Shown here one piece after another: positions 50,533-60,266 of a stretch of DNA of 64,000 nt. The notes beneath the pieces were generated by a model that saw only the letters and a list, made by a program, of their open reading frames with translations, made no database searches and had not been told where the DNA came from. The DNA lies in assembly GCF_045689235.1 (NCBI RefSeq), contig NZ_CP136864.1, forward strand, positions 3,038,001-3,102,000. Direction: 5' to 3'. Each line of letters starts with the position of its first letter. The stretch's first letter is position 1. Both the position numbers and the translations under genes were made by a program. This DNA comes from Congregibacter variabilis (GTDB lineage Bacteria; Pseudomonadota; Gammaproteobacteria; Pseudomonadales; Halieaceae).

Positions 50533-51831
50533 CTAAGGCGTCAGGTGAACAACCTCGCGCTGACGAACAAGGAGCGCAGCGACAAGTAGTGCCAATAACA
50601 TGCACAGACAGATTTGTGCTGCGGCGTTGTAGCTCCCCAAGTGGTCCACGGCCAGGCTAAAGGCTGCGGGCCCTATGGCGCTGGCGAATACCGATATGGA
50701 GGCGTTAAAGCCGCTGACTGCGCCCAGGTGCAGGGGGCCAAAAAAGCGAATAAACGCCAGATTGGAAACTACTCCCCAGAGTCCACCGCCGATGCCAAAT
50801 CCGGCCGCAAGTACCCAGTAGCCCCAAGTTTCTTCGAGATTTATCAGCCCAACGGCACCAAAGCTCAGTGCCGACAGCATGACGATGAGAAAGGGCTTGA
50901 GTGTTAGTCGGTCTACAAAGCTGCTGGCGATAAGATTGCTTCCCGTAGAGAAGACGGCGGCGGGTAAAAAATAGCCAAAGGCTGTTGCGGCGGACAAACC
51001 GCTTTCAGCAAACACCGCAACTACATGAAAAGTGAGTGCCGTGCCGAACAGCGCATGCATGCCAAGGCTGAGGGAGTAGATCCAGAATATGGGGCTGCGC
51101 CGTGCTTCGTCGATGGTTTTTGATGGCGCTTCCAAAGGCAAAGAGTGGGCGTCAGCGGGGTCGCCACCGTCGGCCTGAAGCCCACAGGAAGCCGGGTTGT
51201 CACGGATAAAGATCAGGGCCAGTGCAGCAAATACGACTCCCACCGTAAGCCCCATAAACCATAGGGCGCCCCGCCAGCCAAAGCAGCTTATCAGCAACGC
51301 AATAGCCAGTGGTGCGATGGCAAAGCCAAAGGATACGAACACGCTGCGAATACCGCTGACCAAGCCCCGGCGCTTGACGAACCACAGTAGTAAAACGTTA
51401 CGCGAGCAGCTGGTTAAAACGCCCTGACCAAAAAAGCGTACGCCAAAAAATGCAAGCAGTAACAGAACAAAAGTAACAAGGGTCGATCCTCCCAGCAGTA
51501 CACTGAGCTGATCAACGCCACTGATTACCAGAACCATTACGCCCAGCGCCGCCGCTGATCCGGCGATCATGACGCGACCGCCGAGCTGGTCGTACCAGTG
51601 TCCGGCGCGGGTAAGAAACAGGGAGGAGGCCACGGTGCCCAGCAAATACGCCATGGATACCTGAGTTCGACTGAGATCCAGCACCTCGATAAAGGTGTCG
51701 GTGAAGACTGCCATGCCCATGGTTTGGCCGGGGATGCTGAATAGGAATCCGGCGGTAGAGAAAAACCAAACAATCCAGCCATAAAAAATCGGCGAGCGCC
51801 GAGGGTCAAAAGGCCAGTTAACAGGTATCAA
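50533..51831 (-). CDS. MFS transporter, monocarboxylate/oxalate-formate antiporter-like
   Basis: A 432-residue major facilitator with twelve predicted helices. GHWYDQLGGRVMI between helices 2 and 3 is the family's conserved loop, and IFYGWIVWFFSTAGF opens the protein as in oxalate/formate antiporters and related carriers. Its substrate cannot be told from sequence. The start is a TTG at 51831, because a stop lies in frame just upstream and the first ATG comes 35 codons later. It is the third of three leftward membrane-protein genes (DUF4386 and another MFS precede it, with gaps of 27 and 39 bases). Confidence 0.82.
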   Translation of the reverse strand: MIPVNWPFDPRRSPIFYGWIVWFFSTAGFLFSIPGQTMGMAVFTDTFIEVLDLSRTQVSMAYLLGTVASSLFLTRAGHWYDQLGGRVMIAGSAAALGVMVLVISGVDQLSVLLGGSTLVTFVLLLLAFFGVRFFGQGVLTSCSRNVLLLWFVKRRGLVSGIRSVFVSFGFAIAPLAIALLISCFGWRGALWFMGLTVGVVFAALALIFIRDNPASCGLQADGGDPADAHSLPLEAPSKTIDEARRSPIFWIYSLSLGMHALFGTALTFHVVAVFAESGLSAATAFGYFLPAAVFSTGSNLIASSFVDRLTLKPFLIVMLSALSFGAVGLINLEETWGYWVLAAGFGIGGGLWGVVSNLAFIRFFGPLHLGAVSGFNASISVFASAIGPAAFSLAVDHLGSYNAAAQICLCMLLALLVAALLVRQREVVHLTP

Positions 51832-51858
51832 GGGAGAGGCTCATGCAAAGCCTGCAGA

Positions 51859-52575
51859 TTATAGAGGGGCGGAGTCTACTCGCACACCTTTAATAGCCAG
51901 ATAAAGGCCCAAAGATATGAGTGCAATAAGATTTGCGACCATGAAGCTGATGGTGATCCCGGACTGACCAAGAGCGGGTACGAAGTCCCGGGCAACGATC
52001 ACTACCGCGACCAATAAAGAGGCGAATACGCCCCAGGCCGCTATCACCATAGGAATAAGCCCTGAGCGTAAAAACAGGTAAAAAAAGCCTGCATTGGCAA
52101 CACTGGATATGACAAGACTCAAATGAAAAGACGTGTAGTCCGAGGTGGCCTGCATACCCGCGAGCATGAGTCTTTGCGCATCGTCGGTGATGGATTCATA
52201 AGCCGGGGCACTCGCTAATTCAGCCACATTCATAGCGAACACCGCACCAAGCAACGACAGCAGAGCCGCTATGAGACTGATCACAAGAGCAGACCCGGCA
52301 AGCAATCTCCCGTGAGTTTGCAGGATCAGAAACAGTCCCACATTTACGACGGTCCCTAGGGCAAGACCGAGGCAGGCAAGATAAGCCTTGGCTCTGAGTC
52401 GTGTTTCGGCATCAAGCATGTTGCGGGCTGTGGCTTCCACGTCTGCCGACAGATTGATGTCAATGCCTTTGGCCACGAGAATCGATGTCGCGATTCCCAG
52501 AGCAATGAGCGCCAGCTGCGACCAGCCCACGGTGCGTGCTGTACGCATCAAAAATTGTGGATCGTCGCTGTGCAT
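51859..52575 (-). CDS. DUF4386 family integral membrane protein
   Basis: A 238-residue protein of about six to seven helices. The ATARNMLDAETRLRAKAYLAC loop after the first helix, the long external loop (ELASAPAYESITDDAQRLM) and the C-terminal helix pattern match DUF4386. No transport or catalytic residues are identifiable. The family has no assigned function. It is placed between two MFS genes on the same strand. Confidence 0.75.
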   Translation of the reverse strand: MHSDDPQFLMRTARTVGWSQLALIALGIATSILVAKGIDINLSADVEATARNMLDAETRLRAKAYLACLGLALGTVVNVGLFLILQTHGRLLAGSALVISLIAALLSLLGAVFAMNVAELASAPAYESITDDAQRLMLAGMQATSDYTSFHLSLVISSVANAGFFYLFLRSGLIPMVIAAWGVFASLLVAVVIVARDFVPALGQSGITISFMVANLIALISLGLYLAIKGVRVDSAPL

Positions 52576-52614
52576 ACAGTTGCCTCCGGCGCGATAGTCT
52601 GGTGACTCCGCCTA

Positions 52615-53931
52615 TCAGTTGGGCGCGTTCGCGATGTCCTGCCTAAGGTGCTTGGCAGCCAGCCAGTAGTGCACTGCTGACCAGGTCATTACCGGTGGCA
52701 GGGCATACAGCATGGCGTAGCGCAGCGATTCGGTGCCGAGGCTGGGTGCCAGGAAGTCGCTAAGAACCCCTACAACCCAAGGACCTGCTCCCAGACCAAT
52801 AATATTGAGAATCAGAAACAACACCGCCGAGGCCGTGGCACGCATACGCGGCCCTACGATCGCATGCGTCGTAGCAATAGTGTTGCCCAGATAGACCTGA
52901 AAAAGCAGACCGGGAATTATTGATAGTGACAAGGCGACGTAAGGACTGTCGACCAAATAGACACTGATCATAAACGGCACAATCGCGAATCCGCAGAGAC
53001 TCGGCAGCCAGGCGTACCAGCGCTTGTCAGTCTTGGCCATGCGATCGGCGAGATAGCCACCAAAGAAAACGCCTATGGCGCCGCCCACACCGATGATCAT
53101 GGACAGCCAGGTGCCCAGCTCGCCGGTGGACATGGCATGGGTGCGAATCATAAAAGATGCTGTCCAGTTGGCCGTGGCATAGCCGCAGAAGGCGTTGAGC
53201 CCGGCGCCTAAGGCAATGTGTCGAAAAGTAGGGCGACTCCAGAGGACGCTCAGTACCTCACCAAAGGGTACCGGGCCACTGCCGCTGGGGACTCCATCAT
53301 GAAGGCCGCGAATGGGTTCTCTGAGGGTGAAGCGCAGAACAATGGCCAGGATAACGCCGGGTATACCCACGACCATGAACGCCGTTCTCCAGCCGAAGAA
53401 CTCGTTGAGCCAGCCTCCGGCCAGAAAGCCAAACAAAATGCCGATGCTCACGCCCATGGAGTAGAAGCCAATCGCTGTAGCGCGGCGGTCTGCCGGAAAG
53501 ATGTCCGAGATGATGGAGTGCGAAGGCGGGCTACCACCGGCCTCACCTACGCCGACACCGATGCGTGCCATTAATAGATGCGCATAGTTCTGAACAAAGC
53601 CGCTGAGGGCCGTCATGAAGCTCCAGATAAACAGGGAGAGCGATACGATGTTTCGGCGATTGCCGCGGTCGGCCCAACGCGCGATAGGAATGCCCGCGGT
53701 GACATAAAAAATCGCAAAGGCAAAGCCGGTCAAAAGCCCAAGCTGACTGTCGGAAAGGTCAAGATCAGCTTTGATGGATTCCTGAAGTATCGCCAGCAAT
53801 TGGCGATCAATAAAATTGAAGCTGTAAACAATGGTCAGTAGGACCAGGGCATACCAACTCGCACGGCGCGTGCGGTAAGGGTTGTCTGGATGATTCTGTG
53901 CTCCGCTATGATCGGATTCAACGTCATTCAC
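52615..53931 (-). CDS. MFS transporter, spinster-like
   Basis: A 438-residue major facilitator with twelve helices. FIDRQLLAILQESIKADLDLSDSQLGLLTGFAFAI in the first helices and GVGVGEAGGSPPSHSIISDIFP after helix 4 are typical of spinster-like proteins, some of which carry lipids or sugars in eukaryotes. The bacterial substrates are not known. It starts at GTG 53931. It heads the leftward unit of three membrane genes and diverges from the amidohydrolase gene. Confidence 0.85.
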   Translation of the reverse strand: MNDVESDHSGAQNHPDNPYRTRRASWYALVLLTIVYSFNFIDRQLLAILQESIKADLDLSDSQLGLLTGFAFAIFYVTAGIPIARWADRGNRRNIVSLSLFIWSFMTALSGFVQNYAHLLMARIGVGVGEAGGSPPSHSIISDIFPADRRATAIGFYSMGVSIGILFGFLAGGWLNEFFGWRTAFMVVGIPGVILAIVLRFTLREPIRGLHDGVPSGSGPVPFGEVLSVLWSRPTFRHIALGAGLNAFCGYATANWTASFMIRTHAMSTGELGTWLSMIIGVGGAIGVFFGGYLADRMAKTDKRWYAWLPSLCGFAIVPFMISVYLVDSPYVALSLSIIPGLLFQVYLGNTIATTHAIVGPRMRATASAVLFLILNIIGLGAGPWVVGVLSDFLAPSLGTESLRYAMLYALPPVMTWSAVHYWLAAKHLRQDIANAPN

Positions 53932-54100
53932 GTGTCATGCCCTATTGTGATTATCTTGGGATAGGCAGAGATTACACGTTTTGTCTTGTGCGCTCACGGG
54001 GTTTTCGTTCCACAGGACGCATGAGCCACGCATTGCGCTCGTTGTGTCATTATCATGTGCATAAACGTTTACCGATTCGCTTTGGGGGTACGCCTGCACT

Positions 54101-55828
54101 ATGACAAAAGAATTCCTGTTCCCTGGTTGTTCTGCAAAGCTTGCGGTCATTGGTTTGGCCGGATGCTTGTTGGGGTTGCCGGCAGCTTTGGCTGCGCCAG
54201 ATATCATCGTGGTCAACGGCGACGTTCGTACCGTTGATCCGGACGCTCCGCGCGTCCAGGCATTTGCGATAGAGAATTCACGATTTACAGCAGTTGGAAG
54301 TAATGCGGATATTCGTGCGCTGGCAGATGCGGGTACTCAGATTATCGATGCCGCCGGGCGAACAGTAACGCCAGGCCTTATTGATAGCCACTCACACATG
54401 AGTGGTAACGCGCCGGTCGTTGCCGGTGTGGACCTGAGCTACATTGTGGAAAAGCAAAGCTGGCTCAGTCTCATAAAAGATGCCGATGCCCGTCTGGCCG
54501 ACGGGGAATGGATGACCGGCGGTTATTGGGATCACACCTTGTCCGACGGCGAGTATCCCACTCGGCAAATGCTGGACGAGATTGTTCCGGATCGCCCGAT
54601 ATTTCTCACTCACATCGATGGTCACTATGGCTGGGTTAACTCACTGGCGCTAAACATAGCGGGTGTGAGCGCTGATACGCCGGTACCGGCGGGTGGCGAG
54701 ATACGAATAGATCCCCTAACGGGAGAGCCCACGGGTATTTTGCTTGAGGGCGCCATGAGCGTAGTTAGAGACCAGATTCCCCCTCGCAGCAGTGCACTGC
54801 GCCGCGAAGGTCTTGCGAAAATGCAGCGCTATGCCAATAGTTTTGGCGTGACTGGGCTGCATCAAATGGGAAGCCTGGATGACTATCTGCACATTGTTGA
54901 GAACGGCGATCCGACGATTCGTGTTTGGTATGGCCACTATGGTCTAAAGGCGGAGCCGGAGTCCTGGGATGAGGAAATCGACGCGGTGCTTCACAAGACC
55001 GCCGATACAGCCAGGCGCGTTAAGGCGACCAACAAAGAGCAGGAAGTTGGCCCCTTACTGTATGCCGGTTTCGTAAAGCTCATCAACGATGGGGTGCTTT
55101 CAGCGCACACCGCAGTGTTGATGGAGAATTATCATGATCGTCCTAATTGGCGCGGCGAGTACATTACTGAGCCTGATGACCTGGCGAGTCTTGTGCATCG
55201 AGTGACGGCGGCAGGCATGCCCGTGGCGATACATTCCATTGGCGACGCGGCGGTGCGAGCGGCGCTCGATGCCTTTGAGTCGGCAAAAGACAATGAAGTG
55301 CCTGCGCCCAATCGTGTCGAGCATATTGAACTGTTGCATCCGGATGATGTGCCGCGCTTTAAGGAGTTGGGTGTGGTGGCTTCGATGCAGCCTAACCACT
55401 GCACCAATGCCATTGCTTATGTGCCGGTCCGAGTCGGTGCTGAGCGAGAGGACCGGGCCTATGTCTGGCAGTCGCTGCTTGATGGCGATGCTACTCTGGT
55501 GTTCGGTGCCGACTACCCAACCTCACCTTTGAGCCCGCTAACGCAGATCAGTGATGCGGTTTTTCGCGAGAGTCCCTTCGGATTTTATGATGGAAAACCC
55601 TGGCATCCCGAAGAAGCCGTGAATTTTGATGATGCCCTGCATGCCTATACGCAGGCTGGTGCAGATATTACGCCTTGGAAAGACCAGATAGGCTCTATTA
55701 GCGTTGGGAAGTGGGCTGATTTTGTAGTTCTGAGTGGCAAAGTGCCCGAGCCCATGAACGCTAGCTTCAAAAAACTGGTGGTTGATCACACCTACTTTGC
55801 CGGACGTGAGGTTTACGCCAAGCCCTGA
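54101..55828 (+). CDS. Exported amidohydrolase (YtcJ-like, amidohydrolase family 3)
   Basis: A 575-residue metal-dependent hydrolase with a signal peptide ending ALAAP. DSHSHMSGN (about 92-100) is the first metal-binding motif, and later HIDGHYGWVNS, AIHSIGDAAVRAALDAFE and FGADYPTSPLSPL supply the remaining ligand regions of the YtcJ-type family. Substrates in this family include N-acyl amino acids and cyclic amides, and this one is not determined. It may hydrolyse an amide derivative of an amino acid (inference from the surrounding peptide genes). Confidence 0.88.
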   Translation: MTKEFLFPGCSAKLAVIGLAGCLLGLPAALAAPDIIVVNGDVRTVDPDAPRVQAFAIENSRFTAVGSNADIRALADAGTQIIDAAGRTVTPGLIDSHSHMSGNAPVVAGVDLSYIVEKQSWLSLIKDADARLADGEWMTGGYWDHTLSDGEYPTRQMLDEIVPDRPIFLTHIDGHYGWVNSLALNIAGVSADTPVPAGGEIRIDPLTGEPTGILLEGAMSVVRDQIPPRSSALRREGLAKMQRYANSFGVTGLHQMGSLDDYLHIVENGDPTIRVWYGHYGLKAEPESWDEEIDAVLHKTADTARRVKATNKEQEVGPLLYAGFVKLINDGVLSAHTAVLMENYHDRPNWRGEYITEPDDLASLVHRVTAAGMPVAIHSIGDAAVRAALDAFESAKDNEVPAPNRVEHIELLHPDDVPRFKELGVVASMQPNHCTNAIAYVPVRVGAEREDRAYVWQSLLDGDATLVFGADYPTSPLSPLTQISDAVFRESPFGFYDGKPWHPEEAVNFDDALHAYTQAGADITPWKDQIGSISVGKWADFVVLSGKVPEPMNASFKKLVVDHTYFAGREVYAKP

Positions 55829-55854
55829 GCGTCGGCCTGCTGCTGCAGATTTTC

Positions 55855-55879
55855 AAGGGGTAACGCTGTTACCCCTTTT
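55855..55879 (+). terminator. Rho-independent terminator after the amidohydrolase gene
   Basis: AAGGGGTAAC (55855-55864) pairs with GTTACCCCTT (55868-55877) across a three-base loop, and TTGATT follows. It lies 27 bases past the amidohydrolase stop and 36 before the convergent DPP-IV gene stop. Confidence 0.75.
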
Positions 55880-55912
55880 GATTCGTACGGTGGCATTTTT
55901 TGCCGGCCATAC

Positions 55913-58243
55913 TCATTGTTGCCTTAGGTGCTCATCAAAGAAACGAGCTCGCAGGGTCCCAAGATGCAGTTCGGTACCTTCTCCTTCCTTGTCAACAACC
56001 GCGTGCGTGCGGTTGGGGTAGGCCATAAAGCGGAACGGCTTGTTCAGCCTGACCAGTTCATTAACCAGACGCTCGCTCCCCTGATAGTGCACATTGTCAT
56101 CGCCGGTACCGTGCACCAGCAATAACTGGCCCTGCAGGTTTTTGGCGTGGGTAATGGGGGAGCTTTCGGTATACCCATCGGAGTACTCGTCCAGCAAGCC
56201 AGAGTAACGTTCCTGGTAGATGGCGTCGTAGAGTCGCTGATCAGTTACTGGCGCTTGCGAGACGCCGGCTTTGTACTGCTGCGGATAGCGAAACAGCATG
56301 TTCAAAGTCATGGAACCGCCTCCCGAGTGCCCCCAAATTCCCACATTGGATTCATCGATAAACGACCAGCGAGCGGCCATGGCACTCAAAGCGTCCGACT
56401 GATCTCGTGCGGCCAGTACACCGATGGCGCCATAGACAGATTGACGCCAATCCCGACCCCGAGGGGCTTTTGATCCGCGGCTATCTACAGACGCCACCAG
56501 ATATCCCTGCTGCGTCATGTACAGGTGCCAAAGATGCCGTTTGCCAGCCCAGCTATCCCGCACGGTCTGTCCGGCAACTTCGCTGTAAACATAGAAGACA
56601 ACGGGGTACTGCTTGCTGGCGTCAAACTGCGGTGGCTTGATCAGATAGCCATCGAGCGGCAGGCCGTCGCGAGCATCAACGCGAAAGAAGTCGTGCTCGC
56701 CCAATGTTAATTGTGAAAGCTTTGCAACAAGGGCCGCGTTATCTTCGAGCATAGCTACTTCGCGGTGATCGGGCAGAGAGATCAATCGATACTGCGGTGG
56801 CTGCATGAAGCTCTGGTGGCTATGGACTGCCCAGCGGGCATCCTCTGATATCTGATAACTATTGGTGCCGGACATATCTGCGCTTGTGAGCTTCTCTATC
56901 TCACCACTACCGTCCAGGCGTGAACGAAACAGGTAGCGTGCTTCCATGGCATCAGGTGAAGCCATGAAGTACAGCCAGCCACCGGCTTCGTCAACGTGAG
57001 CAACATCCGTGATGTCAAAGTCTCCAGGCGTCAGATCAGTAAACGTGACGCCATCTTCGCTAACACGGTACACATGCCACCAGCCTGCTCGTTCACTTCG
57101 CCACAGAAAGTCGCCGGATTGCTCCAACCAGTGCACGTCTTCTACATCAAAAATGTAGTGTGGCGCCTGTTCTACAAACAAGGGCGTTGCTTTACCAGTT
57201 GTGGCATCGACATAGAACACTGTGTTGCGGTCCTGGCGACGATTGAGCTGCTGAACAATGATTTTGTCGCTGGAGTTAGCCCAATCCATGCGCGGAACGT
57301 ACATCTGTCGTGAGTCGCCCGGTAGCTCGGCCCATGCGGTGGCACCTCCGGTGACGGCAACGGTGCCCACTTTGGCTGCGGAGATTGTTTCACCCACCTT
57401 GGGGTAGGGTATTTCGGTGACAGTGGGGTACAGCGAATCGGTATTGTTGATCAGTGTAAAGTTGCGCACCCCGGAGGTGTCGAACTGCCAGTAGGCGATG
57501 CGCTGTCCGTCTGGGCTCCAACGAAAGCCATCAAGTATCTGGAACTCTTCTTCGTAGGCCCAGCTCATAATGCCATTAATTATGTGCTCGCCCGAGCGCT
57601 TACTTAGTTGTGTGATCGTCTGACGAGCAAGGTCCTCTACAAAAATATCGGCCTCTCTTACATAGGCCACCTGGCTTGCGTCGGGAGAGAACTTTGCAAA
57701 CTGCAAGGTTGCTGGTCCAGCGTCGCCGCCAAGTTTGCTCAGCTGTTCACTCGGCAGATCCAGCACCCAGTAATCCCCGCGGCTTTTTTTGCGCCAGACC
57801 TTTTTGCTGTTGGTATAAATCAGTAGTTTGCTGTGATCTTGTGACCAGCTGTAGTCGTCGACTGCCAGAGGCTCATCTGCACCTTCGGGCGTGAGTTGTT
57901 GTGCGCTAACCAGAACCCGTCGCTCGCCATTGGCTGGGTCGTACAGGACGATGTCCTTCGGTTTGGAAGCATCTTCTTCTTCTTCATCTTTGTCGCTGTA
58001 GTTGTCTGGCGTCTCGAGCACCGTGTAGCCACTACTATCATCGAGCCAGTGCAGGCTCCCGGGTTTTTTTGCCTCGTAGGCGTCGTCGCCAAAAATTGCT
58101 TCCAGGGTGAGCTGACTTTGCTTTGTTGCCTTGGTAACGAGTGTTTCGGACGTCGAATCAGAGATGTTTGAACAGGCGGACAAGGTGCCTCCAAGAATGA
58201 CTGATACAGCTAAGCGACAAGCGCGGGAATTTATACGGTACAT
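55913..58243 (-). CDS. Dipeptidyl peptidase IV-like S9 peptidase, lipoprotein
   Basis: A 776-residue enzyme. The signal ends with lipobox LSAC, so it is lipid-anchored. The N-terminal beta-propeller region contains SWAYEEEFQILDGF, the double-glutamate motif that grips the free N-terminus of the substrate in DPP-IV. The hydrolase part has Ser in GIWGHSGGGSM, Asp in HGTGDDNVHYQ and His in NRTHAV. DPP-IV removes X-Pro or X-Ala dipeptides from the N-terminus. An open frame begins with TTG at 58255. I choose ATG 58243, giving MYRINSRACRLAVS. The gene converges on the amidohydrolase. Confidence 0.9.
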   Translation of the reverse strand: MYRINSRACRLAVSVILGGTLSACSNISDSTSETLVTKATKQSQLTLEAIFGDDAYEAKKPGSLHWLDDSSGYTVLETPDNYSDKDEEEEDASKPKDIVLYDPANGERRVLVSAQQLTPEGADEPLAVDDYSWSQDHSKLLIYTNSKKVWRKKSRGDYWVLDLPSEQLSKLGGDAGPATLQFAKFSPDASQVAYVREADIFVEDLARQTITQLSKRSGEHIINGIMSWAYEEEFQILDGFRWSPDGQRIAYWQFDTSGVRNFTLINNTDSLYPTVTEIPYPKVGETISAAKVGTVAVTGGATAWAELPGDSRQMYVPRMDWANSSDKIIVQQLNRRQDRNTVFYVDATTGKATPLFVEQAPHYIFDVEDVHWLEQSGDFLWRSERAGWWHVYRVSEDGVTFTDLTPGDFDITDVAHVDEAGGWLYFMASPDAMEARYLFRSRLDGSGEIEKLTSADMSGTNSYQISEDARWAVHSHQSFMQPPQYRLISLPDHREVAMLEDNAALVAKLSQLTLGEHDFFRVDARDGLPLDGYLIKPPQFDASKQYPVVFYVYSEVAGQTVRDSWAGKRHLWHLYMTQQGYLVASVDSRGSKAPRGRDWRQSVYGAIGVLAARDQSDALSAMAARWSFIDESNVGIWGHSGGGSMTLNMLFRYPQQYKAGVSQAPVTDQRLYDAIYQERYSGLLDEYSDGYTESSPITHAKNLQGQLLLVHGTGDDNVHYQGSERLVNELVRLNKPFRFMAYPNRTHAVVDKEGEGTELHLGTLRARFFDEHLRQQ

Positions 58244-58348
58244 AGATAAAGCCAAGGACAGAAAAATCGAATTGTGTCTTCATTCGGTATGTCGCTGCAA
58301 ATGCTCTGATCTATAGAGCGCGCCTGCGGCGCTTGTGGCAGGTAGCGC

Positions 58349-58984
58349 TTAGCTCACGGATAAACGATGTAAGGCGCGATTTTCGTGGCGGTAAACACCG
58401 GCATCACGCTTCTTGCACAGCGCCAGCAAGGCGCTGCCGACGACCGATGTTGGAATCCCCGCGTAACGATCCATGGGGCCCTTCATAAAAAGCCGCATCA
58501 CAGGATCTACTGTTTGCAGGAGTGATTCCACGGGTCGGCGCTCTGTGCGTCGGCCTAAAAGTAGGCCTGGTTGAGCAATGTCCAGCCGCGAAAAACCCAG
58601 GGCTTCAAGATCGCGCTCGGTTTCTCCTTTTACCCGGGAGTAGAAAACAGCAGCCTTGGGATTTGCCCCGACGGCGGTCACTACGATGAAGTGGTTTACC
58701 CCTGCCGCCTGCGCAGCTCTCGCGAATGCCAGTACTGCGTCGTGATCAACTGCCTGAAAAGCACCTTTGGAGCCCGCGCTGGCGATGGTGGTGCCCAGCG
58801 CACAGATGGCAATATCAGCGGGGGGCAAGCTTATGGGCGAGACCAAATCCGTGATCACCTCATTTTTGACTCTACCGGTGGCTCTGCGCCCGACGGTGCT
58901 GATTGTCAGCGTCTGGGGATCGTGGTGATCTAATACAGCTTGGCCCACAAGCCCGGTTGCGCCCGCTAGCAAAACATCAGTCAT
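58349..58984 (-). CDS. NAD(P)-binding Rossmann-fold oxidoreductase (HTATIP2/YbjT-like)
   Basis: A 211-residue short-chain-type protein opening with LLAGATGLVGQAVLDHH, the glycine-rich nucleotide-binding strand. ADIAICALGTTI and NHFIVVTAVGANPKAAVFYSRVKGETERDL match the atypical SDR group with HTATIP2 and YbjT, where the tyrosine and lysine lie in YSRVKGE. Its substrate is not identifiable. The start overlaps the NhaA stop (ATGA), so the two are coupled. Confidence 0.85.
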   Translation of the reverse strand: MTDVLLAGATGLVGQAVLDHHDPQTLTISTVGRRATGRVKNEVITDLVSPISLPPADIAICALGTTIASAGSKGAFQAVDHDAVLAFARAAQAAGVNHFIVVTAVGANPKAAVFYSRVKGETERDLEALGFSRLDIAQPGLLLGRRTERRPVESLLQTVDPVMRLFMKGPMDRYAGIPTSVVGSALLALCKKRDAGVYRHENRALHRLSVS

Positions 58985-60156
58985 GACGAGGAGAAGCTTT
59001 TGCGCAGGAGAAAGTATCCGAGTATTCCCGATGCTAGCGATCCCAGAAGAATGCCCATGCGTTCATCCACCACGAGATTTGCATTGGCAAATGCCAGAGA
59101 ACCGATAAACAAACTCATGGTAAAGCCAATGCCAGACAGAGCAGAGCTTCCATAAAGCGCTGACCAGCTCATTCCATCGGGAAGCTTTGCAAGACTGAGC
59201 TTTATGGCGATAGCGCAAAACACGAAGATGCCCAGCTGCTTGCCCAAAAAAAGTCCAAGGGCGATACCCAGAGTCACGCTATGCGTCAGCTGCTCCATAG
59301 ATATCCCGGCGAAGCTGATGCCCGCGTTCGCAAAGGCGAAGACAGGTAGAACGAAGTAGGCAACCACGCTGTGGAGGTCATGCTCTAGAGTTTTTAACGG
59401 CGAAAAGTTTGAGTCCCTGGGGTCGCGCATGGGGATAAACATGGCCAAAACCACGCCGGCGAGCGTTGCATGTACGCCGGACTTAAGCGTAGCCACCCAC
59501 ATTATTGTTCCCACTAATACATAGGGGCTCAGGGAAGTGACGCCGCGTTTGTTAAGGGCGAATAACACAGGTAAGCACAAGCCAGCGATCGCCAGGGCTC
59601 CCAGAGAGATCTTGGAGGTATAGAACACGGCAATGATTACGATGGCGCCGATGTCATCAAAGATCGCGAGGGATGTGAGAAAAATCTTCACCGATAGTGG
59701 GACGCGATTGCCCAGCAACTTGAGCACGCCTAACGCAAAAGCAATGTCGGTTCCCGCGGGTATGGCCCAGCCCCGGCTTGCCAGGGGGTCTGCTGCATTA
59801 AACAGTAGGTAGATGCCCGCCGGAGCCAGCATGCCGCCAATGGCTCCTGCACCGGGCAATACGATGTTTCTTTTATCTGAGAGCTCGCCCTCGGTAAGTT
59901 CTCTCTTGAGTTCAAGGCCAATAAGAAAGAAAAACACCGCCATGAGTCCGTCGTTGACCCACAGTAACAAGGGCTTGGCTATCTCCAGCGCACCGACACG
60001 AATCTCCACCGGGGTGGCGAAGAATTGTTGGTAAATACTGAACGCCGGGGTATTGGCGATTACTATTGCCAATAGCGCGGTGAAAAACAGCAGTATTCCT
60101 GCAGCTGATTCCAGACGTATAAAATCGAGAATGAAGTTGGTGATTCTTTTAGGCAT
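58981..60156 (-). CDS. nhaA: Na+/H+ antiporter NhaA
   Basis: A 391-residue inner-membrane exchanger of sodium for protons, useful for salt and pH balance in the sea. FFFLIGLELKRELTEGELSD, the GWAIPAGTDIAFALGVLKLLG segment with its ion-binding aspartates, and LAIFDDIGAIVIIAVFYTS are the NhaA signatures. The start is ATG 60156 (MPKRITNFILDFIRLE), because the frame open to 60264 includes a non-conserved stretch. It is followed by the Rossmann-fold gene with a four-base overlap. Confidence 0.95.
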   Translation of the reverse strand: MPKRITNFILDFIRLESAAGILLFFTALLAIVIANTPAFSIYQQFFATPVEIRVGALEIAKPLLLWVNDGLMAVFFFLIGLELKRELTEGELSDKRNIVLPGAGAIGGMLAPAGIYLLFNAADPLASRGWAIPAGTDIAFALGVLKLLGNRVPLSVKIFLTSLAIFDDIGAIVIIAVFYTSKISLGALAIAGLCLPVLFALNKRGVTSLSPYVLVGTIMWVATLKSGVHATLAGVVLAMFIPMRDPRDSNFSPLKTLEHDLHSVVAYFVLPVFAFANAGISFAGISMEQLTHSVTLGIALGLFLGKQLGIFVFCAIAIKLSLAKLPDGMSWSALYGSSALSGIGFTMSLFIGSLAFANANLVVDERMGILLGSLASGILGYFLLRKSFSSS

Positions 60157-60266
60157 GCGCTGGAGTGTCCCATTGCCTACCGCTACGAACAAGACCAAGG
60201 TCATGTCTATTGCGGAGAACTTTGCTAATGTAGTGGCCGACAAAAGAATAAACACGGAATACATCT

